Position numbers and translations under genes: made by a program. Source: Mycolicibacterium sp. J2 (lineage in GTDB: Bacteria > Actinomycetota > Actinomycetes > Mycobacteriales > Mycobacteriaceae). Taken from it: a DNA stretch of 64,000 nucleotides. Position 1 is the stretch's first letter; each line of letters starts with the position of its first letter. The stretch spans positions 62,001 through 126,000 of the forward strand of contig NZ_JAPFPY010000009.1 of assembly GCF_026240945.1 (NCBI RefSeq). The letters are read 5' to 3'. Positions 22,552 to 34,547 of this stretch are shown here, piece after piece. The notes under the pieces were generated by a model. That model did no database searches and was not told the origin of the DNA. It worked only from the letters and a program-made list of their open reading frames with translations.

Positions 22552-24543
22552 CTACGGACCGGTGGCCGGCATCCCGGTGTACGGCGGATTCTTCGGCGGC
22601 GGCGCCTGCAGACCGCACCGGTACAGCTCGTAGAGCGGGACCCGGTCGATCCGGTAACTGCCGAACTGCAACGCATGGGTGAGGTTGGAGATGAACAGCC
22701 GCGGCGTCAGCTTGCCTCGCACCGAGTTCAGGATCACTTCGGTCTCCGGACACTTCAGCGCCACCTCGGCTTGGGCGATCCAATCCTCGTCGAGATAGGC
22801 CGGGATGTACGGGCGTTCCTTGAGGAAGGGTCCTTCGGCGACCGCCCAGTCCGGGAACAGGTTCTTGTCATGACCGATGCGGGCGTCGTCCAGCCGGGCG
22901 GTGTGCGCCGCCAGGGTGTTGACCAGACCGATCTGGTCGATGACCCGGACATCGAGGCCGACGTTCATCCCCAGCATGCCCATATTCGTGAAAAAGACTG
23001 TGTGCGGCCCGGTTTCACCGTTGCGATAGGGCTTGTCCGGCGGCGGCGGGATGGCCGGGACCACGTCCCAGCGGTCATAGTCGCCGGACGGCAGCAGCAG
23101 CGCACCGTCGGGGGTGTTGTTGATGGCGGTGAGCACCGCGCGCATCCGCGGGTAGTCCAGGTAGTCGGCCGCGGTCAGCGGATGGGCGTGGCCGGTGGCC
23201 TGCGCATAGAACCGGCGTTCGTCGACGATGCCCGAGTAGGTGACCCGGGTGGCGTCAGCGCCCAATCCGGGCGAATTCGCCGCCCACAGTGACCATCCCG
23301 CGATCCCCAGCCACAACACACTGGTCGCCCCGGCCAGCAGATAGCCGGTCCGGCGGCTGACCTTGGTCTCGTCGGGCACCCTGACCGGAATGACCGCGAC
23401 CGGCGCCAGCACGCAGAACAGGGCCGTGAGCAGGACCCGCCCATGCATGAAATCACCGCCTTGGCGCACCCAGTAAACACCTTGCAGCAGACCGCTTCCG
23501 ACGATGAAGACCACCACCGCCGTGGGGTTTTGCACGATCCTGGCCACGGACCGACCGGCGGACCCGGAGCGCACGGGTCCGATGGTCCAGGGATGCGACC
23601 GACCCCGCACCAGCACCACCGCCAGCAGGATCACCAGCAACAGCGGCACCCACAGCAGATAGGGCCGGTTGAAGTTGGTCAGATACTCGAAACCCTGGCC
23701 CCACTTGGAACCCGAGGCATCCTTGGCGATGGCGGTCTGGGGCACCGCGAGGCCGTAATACCCCATCCGAAAGATCTGATATCCCACCGGAAGCGCGCCA
23801 CCGGCCGCGACGATCAAGGCCCGCCGGCGCCATCGTGGCTCCGCCACCAACATCATCACCAAAGCCAGCCCGCCGATGAGCGCCAGTTCCGGACGAACCA
23901 ACACACTCAGCCCGGCGACACAGGCCAGCGATCCCACGAATACCGGGCCCTGCCGCCGCCCCTCTGGCAACCTGGGCGCCTGCGACCAGCACACCATCAG
24001 CCACCACAACAGACCGAGATAGGCCAACACCAAGCCGTTTTCCAGGCCTGAGGTGGCGAAGTCACGGGCCGGTGGCACCGCGATGTAGACCAGCGCGCCA
24101 GCAGGCAACAGCACCGCGGCCCGGCCCTGCAGGCCTGGCGCGTACAGCCGGCCGGTGCCGAGCATCAGCAACACCACGCCGGCCACCGAAAACACCAGCG
24201 CCAACGCCAGCGCGACATACTCCAGGCGTACCGGACCGCTGATCCAGCTGGCGACGTAGATCAGGTACGTCCAGAGCGTGGAGGTATTGGACTCGACCCG
24301 TTCCCCGGCATTGAAGACGGGTCCGTTGCCGGCCAACAGATTGCGCACGGTGCGCAACACGATCAGCCCGTCGTCGGCGATCCAGCGTCGCTGCCAGGCG
24401 CCCCAGCCGAACAACCCGGCAACCACCAGCACCGACAACCACAGGCTGATCCGGACCGACGCGCTGTACCGAAACGACGGCCAACCCGCCAGCCGGGTCG
24501 CCACGGCGCGGCCGGCTCGGTCAGCCGAAGTAGACAGCGGCAC
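22552..24543 (-). CDS. aftB: Arabinofuranosyltransferase AftB
   Basis: The 663-aa GT-C glycosyltransferase has about ten TM helices and an extracytoplasmic C-terminal domain. The first periplasmic loop after TM1 carries the acidic WIADDGLIVLRT motif (Asp-Asp) typical of the GT-C metal/donor site. AftB uses decaprenyl-phospho-arabinose to add terminal beta-1,2-arabinofuranose to arabinogalactan and LAM. It overlaps the ubiA stop by 23 bp, consistent with the conserved aftB-ubiA-PAP2-glfT2-glf operon. Confidence 0.94.
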   Translation of the reverse strand: MPLSTSADRAGRAVATRLAGWPSFRYSASVRISLWLSVLVVAGLFGWGAWQRRWIADDGLIVLRTVRNLLAGNGPVFNAGERVESNTSTLWTYLIYVASWISGPVRLEYVALALALVFSVAGVVLLMLGTGRLYAPGLQGRAAVLLPAGALVYIAVPPARDFATSGLENGLVLAYLGLLWWLMVCWSQAPRLPEGRRQGPVFVGSLACVAGLSVLVRPELALIGGLALVMMLVAEPRWRRRALIVAAGGALPVGYQIFRMGYYGLAVPQTAIAKDASGSKWGQGFEYLTNFNRPYLLWVPLLLVILLAVVLVRGRSHPWTIGPVRSGSAGRSVARIVQNPTAVVVFIVGSGLLQGVYWVRQGGDFMHGRVLLTALFCVLAPVAVIPVRVPDETKVSRRTGYLLAGATSVLWLGIAGWSLWAANSPGLGADATRVTYSGIVDERRFYAQATGHAHPLTAADYLDYPRMRAVLTAINNTPDGALLLPSGDYDRWDVVPAIPPPPDKPYRNGETGPHTVFFTNMGMLGMNVGLDVRVIDQIGLVNTLAAHTARLDDARIGHDKNLFPDWAVAEGPFLKERPYIPAYLDEDWIAQAEVALKCPETEVILNSVRGKLTPRLFISNLTHALQFGSYRIDRVPLYELYRCGLQAPPPKNPPYTGMPATGP

Positions 24544-25438
24544 CGACGGTTCCGATCAACGCCAGGGCAAGCAACTGCAGCACGCGGTCGTGCAGGGCGA
24601 TGTCCTCGGGTTCGCCCGCGTCGCCGCCGTCGATGTCCACGGCGTAGCGCAGGATCGCGATGGTGAACGGGATGATGGACACCGCCCACCAGGAGGCCGA
24701 CCCGCCGTCGCGCTCGAAGGCGAACAGGCCGTAACACAGCACCACGGCGGTGGCCGACAACGTCCACACGAAGCGCAGATAGGAGCTGGTGTAGCTCTCC
24801 AACGATTTGCGGATCTTGGCACCGGTGCGTTCGGCCAACTGCAGTTCGGCGTAGCGCTTACCGGCGGCCATGAACAGCGAGCCGAACGCCATCACCAGCA
24901 GGAACCACTGGGACAGTTGGATGTCGGTCGCCGCGCCACCGGCGATGGCCCGGATCAGGTAAGCCGATGACACGATGCAGATGTCCAGCACGGCTTGATG
25001 TTTGAGGCCGAAACAGTAGGCCAGTTGGATGCCGATGTAGACGGCGATGACGACGGCCAGGCTGGGACTGACGACATAGGAGATGACCAGTGCGGCCACC
25101 CCGAGCACGACGGCGATGCCGTAGGCCAGCGACTCCGGGACCACCCCGGCCGCGATCGGCCGGAATCGTTTGGTCGGATGCTGGCGGTCGGCCTCGACAT
25201 CGCGGGCGTCGTTGATCAGGTAGATGCACGACGCGGCCATCGAGAACACCACGAAGGCCACGGCGACCCGGGAGGCCAGGAAGCCGTAGTCGTAGTGCAC
25301 GTCGGTACCCAGGGCCGCCAGCGGTGCGGCCAGGACCAACACGTTCTTGACCCACTGACGGGGACGCAGCGCCTTGACCAGGCCGCTCGCCAGGTTCTTC
25401 GGCGGCCCCAGAGTCGATTCCGGCGCTCCGTCACTCAT
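24521..25438 (-). CDS. ubiA: Decaprenyl-phosphate phosphoribosyltransferase UbiA
   Basis: The 305-aa UbiA-superfamily membrane protein has about nine helices. Motif 1, NDARDVEADRQHPTKRFRP, is the Mg-binding Asp cluster; the second Asp-containing loop (YAELQLAERTG) is less canonical. It transfers phosphoribose from PRPP to decaprenyl phosphate, the first step to decaprenyl-phospho-arabinose, the arabinose donor for AftB and Emb enzymes. It shares a 4-bp overlap with the PAP2 gene upstream. Confidence 0.94.
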   Translation of the reverse strand: MSDGAPESTLGPPKNLASGLVKALRPRQWVKNVLVLAAPLAALGTDVHYDYGFLASRVAVAFVVFSMAASCIYLINDARDVEADRQHPTKRFRPIAAGVVPESLAYGIAVVLGVAALVISYVVSPSLAVVIAVYIGIQLAYCFGLKHQAVLDICIVSSAYLIRAIAGGAATDIQLSQWFLLVMAFGSLFMAAGKRYAELQLAERTGAKIRKSLESYTSSYLRFVWTLSATAVVLCYGLFAFERDGGSASWWAVSIIPFTIAILRYAVDIDGGDAGEPEDIALHDRVLQLLALALIGTVGAAVYFG

Positions 25439-25959
25439 CGGTTGCCCGCCTTCTTGTCAGCGATGACCTGAACCGCCTTGGCGGTGGCAAGTCCCACCGC
25501 CGCGCCGGTGAGCACATCCGTCGGGTAGTGCACGCCGAGCACCAAGCGCGACAACGCCATCGGGGGCACCAGCAGCCATGGCAGGCGCGAGCCGGTGGCT
25601 CGGCCGATCAAGACCGCGGCCGCGGTGGTCGAGGTGGCATGCGCGGACGGGAAGCTCAGCCGGCTGGGGGTACCGACGTTGACGGCGATCGCCGGGTGAT
25701 GCGGGCGTTCGCGTTTCACGACGCGTTTGATCACCACCGCCGCCGCGTGCGCGGCGAAGGCGCCGATCCCGGCGGCCAGCCAGGCGCGCCGGTGTCGCGG
25801 CTGCAGCATCGCGCCGAGGGCGGCGACGCCAACCCAACCGGCGCTGTGCTCACCGAAATGCGAAAGGGCGCGCGCGGCCGGGAGTACTCCCGGCCGGCCG
25901 GCCAGCGTGGCCTGCACCACCACCAGCGCGGTCTCCTCGCGCGTCAGATCACCGGCCAT
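25435..25959 (-). CDS. PAP2-family phosphatase (Rv3807c-like)
   Basis: The 174-aa membrane phosphatase has all three PAP2 motifs: KRVVKRERPHHP, PSAHA (PSGH variant) and SRLVLGVHYPTDV. Its place between ubiA and glfT2 fits dephosphorylation of decaprenylphosphoryl-5-phosphoribose, the second step of DPA synthesis; this role is from recall and remains a family-based inference. ATG at 25959 lies one base from the glfT2 stop; the longer ORF reading begins inside glfT2. Confidence 0.88.
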   Translation of the reverse strand: MAGDLTREETALVVVQATLAGRPGVLPAARALSHFGEHSAGWVGVAALGAMLQPRHRRAWLAAGIGAFAAHAAAVVIKRVVKRERPHHPAIAVNVGTPSRLSFPSAHATSTTAAAVLIGRATGSRLPWLLVPPMALSRLVLGVHYPTDVLTGAAVGLATAKAVQVIADKKAGNR

Positions 25960-25960
25960 C

Positions 25961-29368
<3,408 letters not shown>

Positions 29369-30367
29369 GTGCCGAACCGACGTCGACGCAAGCTCTCGAC
29401 AGCCATGAGCGCAGTCGCCGCCCTGGCCGTCGCAAGTCCAGTTGCCATTGCTGCGCTCTCAGAACTACCCGCCAAGGACGAACAGCCCCAGCACCGGCAG
29501 TTCGTGCAGGCGGCGCTGATCACCGACCTTCCCGGCGAGTTGATCTCGGCCCTGTCCCAGGGGTTGTCCCAGTTCGGGGTCAATCTGCCCCCGATGCCGA
29601 CGGGGATCCTCACCGGTTCGCCGGCGGCCAGCCCGGTGCTGACGTCGCCGGGCCTGGGCGCCACCGGCCTGACCTCACCGGGTCTGACCTCACCGGGCCT
29701 CACCTCGCCCGGCCTGAGCACACCGGGGCTGGGCACTCCCGGCCTGACCTCGCCGACCGGCCTCACGCCGGGCCTGCAGGGCTCGGGGACCACCGCGCCC
29801 GGACTCAGCGTGCCGCCGATCAACTCGACGACCCCGTCGCTGACCGATCCGTCGAACACCAACCCGGCGCTGACCGGCGCCACCCCGGGGCTCACCTCGC
29901 CGCTGTCGCCGAGCCTGGCCACCCCGGCCAGCCTGGGCACCACGCCAGGTCTGGGCACACCGGGCTTGACCACACCGGGCTTGGGCACACCGGGCCTGGG
30001 TGGCACCGGTCTCGGCGCTCCCGGCGAGGTGCCGATCTCGTCTCCGATCGGGCTGGACCCGATGGCGGGCACCTACCCGATTCTCGGCGGCGATCCGAGC
30101 CTGGGCCTGGGTGCGCCCGCAGCCACCAGCGGTGGCGGCGGACTGCTCGGCGACCTGAACAGCGCGGCCCAGCAGCTGGGCGCCGGACAGGCCATCGACC
30201 TGCTCAAGGGCATGGTGATGCCGGCCATCCAGTCGGCCATCAAGCAGGCGGCCCCGGCGGCGGCCCCGGCCGCGGCAGCCGCCGCACCGGTTGCCGACGC
30301 CGCCAGCACCGCGGCCAGCACGGCGACCGGGGCGGTCGCCCAGGTCGCTTCAGGCGCGGGCGCCTGA
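29369..30367 (+). CDS. erp: Exported repetitive protein Erp (PirG)
   Basis: The 332-aa secreted protein starts with GTG at 29369 (MPNRRRRKLSTAM). It has a signal peptide (about 1-30) and a conserved N-terminal block (LITDLPGELISALSQGLSQFGVN). A central region has many PGLTS/PGLGT pentapeptides in two blocks split by a non-repeat Asn/Thr-rich stretch. A C-terminal Ala-rich hydrophobic tail may be envelope-associated. Erp is a mycobacterial surface protein whose repeat number varies by species. The neighbour glf is divergent, as in Mtb. Confidence 0.93.
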   Translation: MPNRRRRKLSTAMSAVAALAVASPVAIAALSELPAKDEQPQHRQFVQAALITDLPGELISALSQGLSQFGVNLPPMPTGILTGSPAASPVLTSPGLGATGLTSPGLTSPGLTSPGLSTPGLGTPGLTSPTGLTPGLQGSGTTAPGLSVPPINSTTPSLTDPSNTNPALTGATPGLTSPLSPSLATPASLGTTPGLGTPGLTTPGLGTPGLGGTGLGAPGEVPISSPIGLDPMAGTYPILGGDPSLGLGAPAATSGGGGLLGDLNSAAQQLGAGQAIDLLKGMVMPAIQSAIKQAAPAAAPAAAAAAPVADAASTAASTATGAVAQVASGAGA

Positions 30368-30384
30368 TCTCAAGCCTGTCACCG

Positions 30385-30424
30385 AACGGCACCGCAGAAG
30401 CCATTCCGGCTCTGCGGTGCCGTT
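30385..30424 (+). terminator. erp hairpin terminator
   Basis: AACGGCACCGCAGA pairs perfectly with TCTGCGGTGCCGTT (14 bp) around a 12-base loop, 17 bases after the erp stop. Confidence 0.75.
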
Positions 30425-30492
30425 ATGTGACGGCCGGAATTCGTATCGTGTCGAAACTCTGGTAACAGAAGTCCCATACGTAACATCAGGGC

Positions 30493-32085
30493 GTGTTACG
30501 TCGTCGCCCTGCACCGTCACTGCTGCTCTCCGCAGTCGTCGGCACGGTCGTGATCCTGCCGTGGGCGATCAACGGCGTACCCGAGACCGACAAGCAGCCC
30601 CCGGTCGCCATCAGCCAGCAGCCGTTGAACGACGTGCGCGGCACCGATGCCGCCGGGGAGACCATCAAGGAAGTCCACCAGGACACCCCGTTTTCCTTGG
30701 TGGCGATCACCGCCGACGACCTGGACGGCACCACCGCGCGGGTGCGCGCCAAACAGCCCGACGGCTCCTGGGGTCCGTGGTACGAGACCGAGACCCTGGA
30801 CGGGGTCGGGCCGCAGGGTAAGGCGACGCACGGCACCGAGCCGGTGTTCGTCGGCCGCACCACGACCGTGCAGATCGCGGTCCGTCATGCGGCGCCGCCA
30901 CCCGCACCGGTGAAACACGACCTGGGCTACATCCCGGCCAATGTCGAGCAGCCACTGCCGCAGAACGTCAACGCCGTGCTGATCAGTCCGCCCAAGGCGC
31001 CGATCGACGTGCAGTTCAACCCGCCCGCGGCCGCCACGACCATTCCCGGCCAGCCACCGAACATCATCAGCCGCGCCCAGTGGGGTGCCGACGAAGCGAT
31101 GAAATGCGGCGCTCCCATCTACAACCAAGGGGTGCGGGCCGGCGTCGTGCACCACACAGCCGGCAGCAACGACTACCTGCCGGAGGACTCCGCGGCCATC
31201 GTCCGCTCGATCTACGAGTACCACGCCCGCACCCTGGGCTGGTGCGATATCGCCTACAACGCCCTGGTGGACAAGTACGGGCAGGTGTTCGAGGGCCGGG
31301 CGGGCGGCATGGACCGTCCTGTGCAGGGCGCCCACACCGGCGGCTTCAACACCGACACCTGGGGTGTGGCCATGCTCGGCGACTTCGACACCGAGCCGCC
31401 CACCCCGATCCAGTTGCGCACCACGGGCCGGCTGCTCGGCTGGAGACTGGGACTGGACCACGTCGACCCACTCGGCACCGTCACCCTGACCTCGGCCGGC
31501 GGTGACTTCACGAAGTTCCCGCAGGGCGCTGTCGAGACCTTGCCCACCATCTTCACGCACCGCGACGTGGGCAATACCGACTGCCCGGGCAACGCCGCCT
31601 ACGCCCTGATGCCGGTGCTGCGGGATATCGCCGCCCGGTTCAACCGGCCGGCCGGGCCCGCCGATCTGGTGGACACGCTGCGCGGCGGCGCGATCTTCGC
31701 CAAGTGGCAGGCGATGGGCGCCGACAAGGGACCGCTGGGTATGCCGACCTCACCGGAGGCCGCCGGCGACGGCACCGCCCGCTATGTCACCTTCGACCGC
31801 GGCGCCATGTACTGGTCACCGGTCACGGGTGCCCAACCGGTGACCGGCGCCATCTACGACGCATGGGGCGCGCTGGGTTTCGAACGCGGCGCACTCGGCC
31901 TGCCGACCAGCGGCGAGATCGCCGAGCCGCAGTGGATCGTGCAGAACTTCCAGCACGGCACCCTGAACTTCGACAGGGAGACCGGTGCGGTCACTCGGGT
32001 CACCGACGGCGTGCCGCTGAAACTGCCCCCGCCGAATCACTCGCCCATCCAGGTGGAGCGGTTCACCCCGATCGACGCGCGCTGA
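30493..32085 (+). CDS. PGRP-type N-acetylmuramoyl-L-alanine amidase with LGFP repeats
   Basis: The 530-aa protein has an N-terminal signal/anchor segment (residues 8-25) and a variable region to about 185. The PGRP/amidase_2 domain starts SRAQWGADE and carries zinc ligands His in VVHHTAG and FTHRDVGNTDCPG. At least two C-terminal LGFP-type repeats (KGPLGMPTS, GFERGALGLPTS) are wall-binding modules. It corresponds in position to Rv3811. It likely cleaves the glycan-peptide amide bond or binds peptidoglycan. GTG at 30493 is the only sensible start. Confidence 0.88.
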   Translation: MLRRRPAPSLLLSAVVGTVVILPWAINGVPETDKQPPVAISQQPLNDVRGTDAAGETIKEVHQDTPFSLVAITADDLDGTTARVRAKQPDGSWGPWYETETLDGVGPQGKATHGTEPVFVGRTTTVQIAVRHAAPPPAPVKHDLGYIPANVEQPLPQNVNAVLISPPKAPIDVQFNPPAAATTIPGQPPNIISRAQWGADEAMKCGAPIYNQGVRAGVVHHTAGSNDYLPEDSAAIVRSIYEYHARTLGWCDIAYNALVDKYGQVFEGRAGGMDRPVQGAHTGGFNTDTWGVAMLGDFDTEPPTPIQLRTTGRLLGWRLGLDHVDPLGTVTLTSAGGDFTKFPQGAVETLPTIFTHRDVGNTDCPGNAAYALMPVLRDIAARFNRPAGPADLVDTLRGGAIFAKWQAMGADKGPLGMPTSPEAAGDGTARYVTFDRGAMYWSPVTGAQPVTGAIYDAWGALGFERGALGLPTSGEIAEPQWIVQNFQHGTLNFDRETGAVTRVTDGVPLKLPPPNHSPIQVERFTPIDAR

Positions 32086-32109
32086 GCGGTCGCCCCCGCC
32101 GGATTGCGG

Positions 32110-32922
32110 TCACATCCACCAGCGTTCGAGCACCCGGGCCACGCCGTCATCGGCGTTGGTGGTGGTGACCTCGTCGGCAACCGCCACCGCTTCGGGATGC
32201 GCGTTGCCCATGGCCACCCCGTGCCCGGCCCAGCTCAACATCGGGATGTCGTTGGGCATGTCCCCGAAGGTCACCACGTCCTCGGCGGCGATGCCCAGCG
32301 GTCCGGTCACCTCCGCGATGCCCGAGGCCTTGCTGACCCCGCGTGGCGTCACCTCGATCAGACCGTTGTTGGTCGAGTAGGTCAGATCCCCCTGGACGCC
32401 GACGTAGGGTGCCAGCGCCGCGGCCATATCGGCGCTCTGCGCCCCGGCCTTACGGATCAGCAGCTTGACCGCCGGGGCGCTGAGCAGGTCCTCGAGGGAT
32501 ACCTCGGTGTTGTCCGGGTTGAGCCAGGCGTGTTCGTAACCGGGTGAGCTGACGAACTGCGGGGTCGCGGCGTCGTGCGCGCTGCGGCCTACCCGTTCCA
32601 CCGCCAGCCCGGCACCGGGGATCACCGAGGTGGCGATATCGGCCAGCGCGGTGAGTATCTCGGCCGACAAGGTGCGCGCCGACACGATCCGGTCGTTGGC
32701 GGCGTCATAGATCACCGCGCCGTTGGCGCAGACCGCCATCGGGGCGAACCCGAGCTGCTCGACCACCGGCGGCACCCAGCGCGGCGGACGGCCCGTGGCC
32801 AGCACGAAATGCGTCCCGGCGGCCACGGCGGCGCGCACGGCGGCGCGGGTCCTCGGCGTGACGTTCTCGTCTTCGTCGAGCAGTGTGCCGTCGACGTCCG
32901 TGGCGATCAGAGCGGGCAACAT
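32110..32922 (-). CDS. HAD-superfamily phosphatase, Cof type
   Basis: The 270-aa HAD hydrolase shows motif I DVDGTLLDED, motif II ATGR, motif III Lys in PAVKLLIRK and motif IV FGDMPNDIPML, plus a Cof-type cap domain between II and III. It should dephosphorylate a small phosphorylated metabolite; the substrate is unknown. Corresponds to Rv3813c by order. It is followed on the minus strand by no further gene; PGRP converges on it. Confidence 0.88.
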   Translation of the reverse strand: MLPALIATDVDGTLLDEDENVTPRTRAAVRAAVAAGTHFVLATGRPPRWVPPVVEQLGFAPMAVCANGAVIYDAANDRIVSARTLSAEILTALADIATSVIPGAGLAVERVGRSAHDAATPQFVSSPGYEHAWLNPDNTEVSLEDLLSAPAVKLLIRKAGAQSADMAAALAPYVGVQGDLTYSTNNGLIEVTPRGVSKASGIAEVTGPLGIAAEDVVTFGDMPNDIPMLSWAGHGVAMGNAHPEAVAVADEVTTTNADDGVARVLERWWM

Positions 32923-32939
32923 GGCGTGCCTCCCAAGAT

Positions 32940-33686
32940 TCAGTGTCTCCCGAGTTGTCTACGGCCCCGCTCGGCCAGCTCGATCTCGTCGAGACGGGCG
33001 GCTTCCTCGGGGGTGGGCGCGCCGCCGCCGAGCCGCCGCGGCACCCAGTGGGCGCCCGCAGGATGCGGGTAGTTCTCCTGTACGGCATGCAGCAGTGACT
33101 GCATCGCGTGGCGCAGTCCGGCCATGATCTGATCGACACCACCGTCGGGTTGCAGCGCCGGACCCAACGCCACCGTGATGGGGATGTGATTGCGGCCCAA
33201 GGCTTTCGGATGATCCTTGGTCCAGATGCGGTGCGCTCCCCACACGATGAGCGGGATGATCGGCACCTGTGCCTCCAGTGCCATCCGCGCCGCCCCGGTC
33301 TTGAACTCCTTGAGCTCGAAGCTGCGGCTGATGGTGGCCTCGGGATACACCCCGACCAGCTCGCCGGCACGTAGACGTTCGACGGCGATCGGATAGGCCG
33401 CACCGCCTGCGCTGCGGTCCACCGGGATGGTGCCGGCATGTTTGATCAGGAAGTGGACCCCGCGCACGTCCTGCATCTCGGCCTTGATCATGAACCGCAT
33501 CCGGCGCTTGCTGGCCGTCGCCGCCAGTGCCGCAGGCAGGAAATCCACATAGCTGGTGTGGTTGATCGCGACCACCGCTCCGCCGGCCCGCGGGAGGTAT
33601 TCCAGCCCCTGGAAATCCAGCCGGGTGCCGGTGACGCGCATCGCCGTTCTCCCCGCGATTTCGAGGGAACGAAAGACCGGCTCCAT
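32940..33686 (-). CDS. 1-acylglycerol-3-phosphate acyltransferase-like (PlsC) protein
   Basis: The 248-aa membrane-associated acyltransferase has catalytic NHTSYVD (HX4D) and YPEAT, and a Trp-Gly-Ala-His-Arg segment of mycobacterial PlsC members. It lies 5 bp after a paralogue. It likely acylates a lysophospholipid or a related lipid at the inner membrane (family knowledge); the substrate is unknown. Corresponds to Rv3814c/Rv3815c by context. Confidence 0.88.
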   Translation of the reverse strand: MEPVFRSLEIAGRTAMRVTGTRLDFQGLEYLPRAGGAVVAINHTSYVDFLPAALAATASKRRMRFMIKAEMQDVRGVHFLIKHAGTIPVDRSAGGAAYPIAVERLRAGELVGVYPEATISRSFELKEFKTGAARMALEAQVPIIPLIVWGAHRIWTKDHPKALGRNHIPITVALGPALQPDGGVDQIMAGLRHAMQSLLHAVQENYPHPAGAHWVPRRLGGGAPTPEEAARLDEIELAERGRRQLGRH

Positions 33687-33691
33687 TCGCG

Positions 33692-34462
33692 CTACTCCGG
33701 CGCCTCACCGGCGCGCTGGGCCCGGCGGGCCGCCTTCTCCGCCGCCTCTTCGGCATCCATCCGATCGGCCTCGGCCAGCGTCGGGGCACCACCCCCCAAC
33801 CGGTGCGGCACCCAGTACTCGCCCGCCGGATAGGGCCCGTAGTCGTCTTGGACCTGCTCCAGCAGATGTTGCATGCGCGAATGCAGCAGCGCGGTCAGCT
33901 CGGCGGCCGGCAAGGTGGGGTAGATGGGCTCGCCCACGGCGACCGTGATCGGCACCTTGGGTCGCCACATGTTGCGCGGATGTCCCTTGGTCCAGACGCG
34001 TTGGGCGCCCCAGACGATGTGCGGGACGATCGGCACGTCGGCGGCGATGGCCATCCGCGCCGCCCCGGACTTGAATGCCTTGATCTCGAAGCTGCGGCTG
34101 ATGGTGGCCTCGGGGTACACCCCCACCAGCTCCCCGGCCTTGAGTGCCTGACAGGCAGCGGTGAACGACTCGGCGCCGCTGTCGCGGTCCACCTCGATAT
34201 GACGCAGGCTGCGCATGATCGGGCCGCTGATCTTGCTGTCGAAAACCTCTTTCTTCGCCATGAACCGGACCTTGCGGCCCCGGTGCTGCAGATACGCGGG
34301 CAGCCCGGCGAAGGTGAAGTCGAAGTAGCTGGTGTGGTTGATCGCGATCACGGCACCCCCGGTGACCGGGAGGTGCTCCACCCCGGTCACGGTGAACTTC
34401 AAGCCCTGCAACCGCCATACGAGGCGAGCGGCTTGGATGACAGTCCCGTATACCGGCTCCAC
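33692..34462 (-). CDS. PlsC-like acyltransferase paralogue
   Basis: The 256-aa protein is a close paralogue of the next gene downstream (32940-33686). It has NHTSYFD, EVDRDSG, YPEATISRS and the shared C-terminal HRLGGGAPT motif before an acidic-Ala tail. The two adjacent acyltransferases probably arose by tandem duplication; Mtb has three (Rv3814c-Rv3816c, recalled). It is first in a PlsC-PlsC-HAD minus-strand unit and divergent from the MBL-Rieske gene. Confidence 0.88.
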   Translation of the reverse strand: MEPVYGTVIQAARLVWRLQGLKFTVTGVEHLPVTGGAVIAINHTSYFDFTFAGLPAYLQHRGRKVRFMAKKEVFDSKISGPIMRSLRHIEVDRDSGAESFTAACQALKAGELVGVYPEATISRSFEIKAFKSGAARMAIAADVPIVPHIVWGAQRVWTKGHPRNMWRPKVPITVAVGEPIYPTLPAAELTALLHSRMQHLLEQVQDDYGPYPAGEYWVPHRLGGGAPTLAEADRMDAEEAAEKAARRAQRAGEAPE

Positions 34463-34547
34463 AGTGCACAGCGTAGTGCGGCAGCGGTCACCCGGCGGCT
34501 CCGGTTACCCTGATACCGCACGGCTGTAACCACGTGAAAGGGTATTT

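Noticed and set aside
24521..24543. Frameshift or misassembly at the aftB-ubiA overlap
   Set aside because: A 23-bp overlap in different frames is normal for coupled genes; both proteins read intact.
29630..30000. CRISPR-like or satellite repeat in erp
   Set aside because: Repeats are in frame PGLTS-type codons of a known repetitive protein with no spacers.
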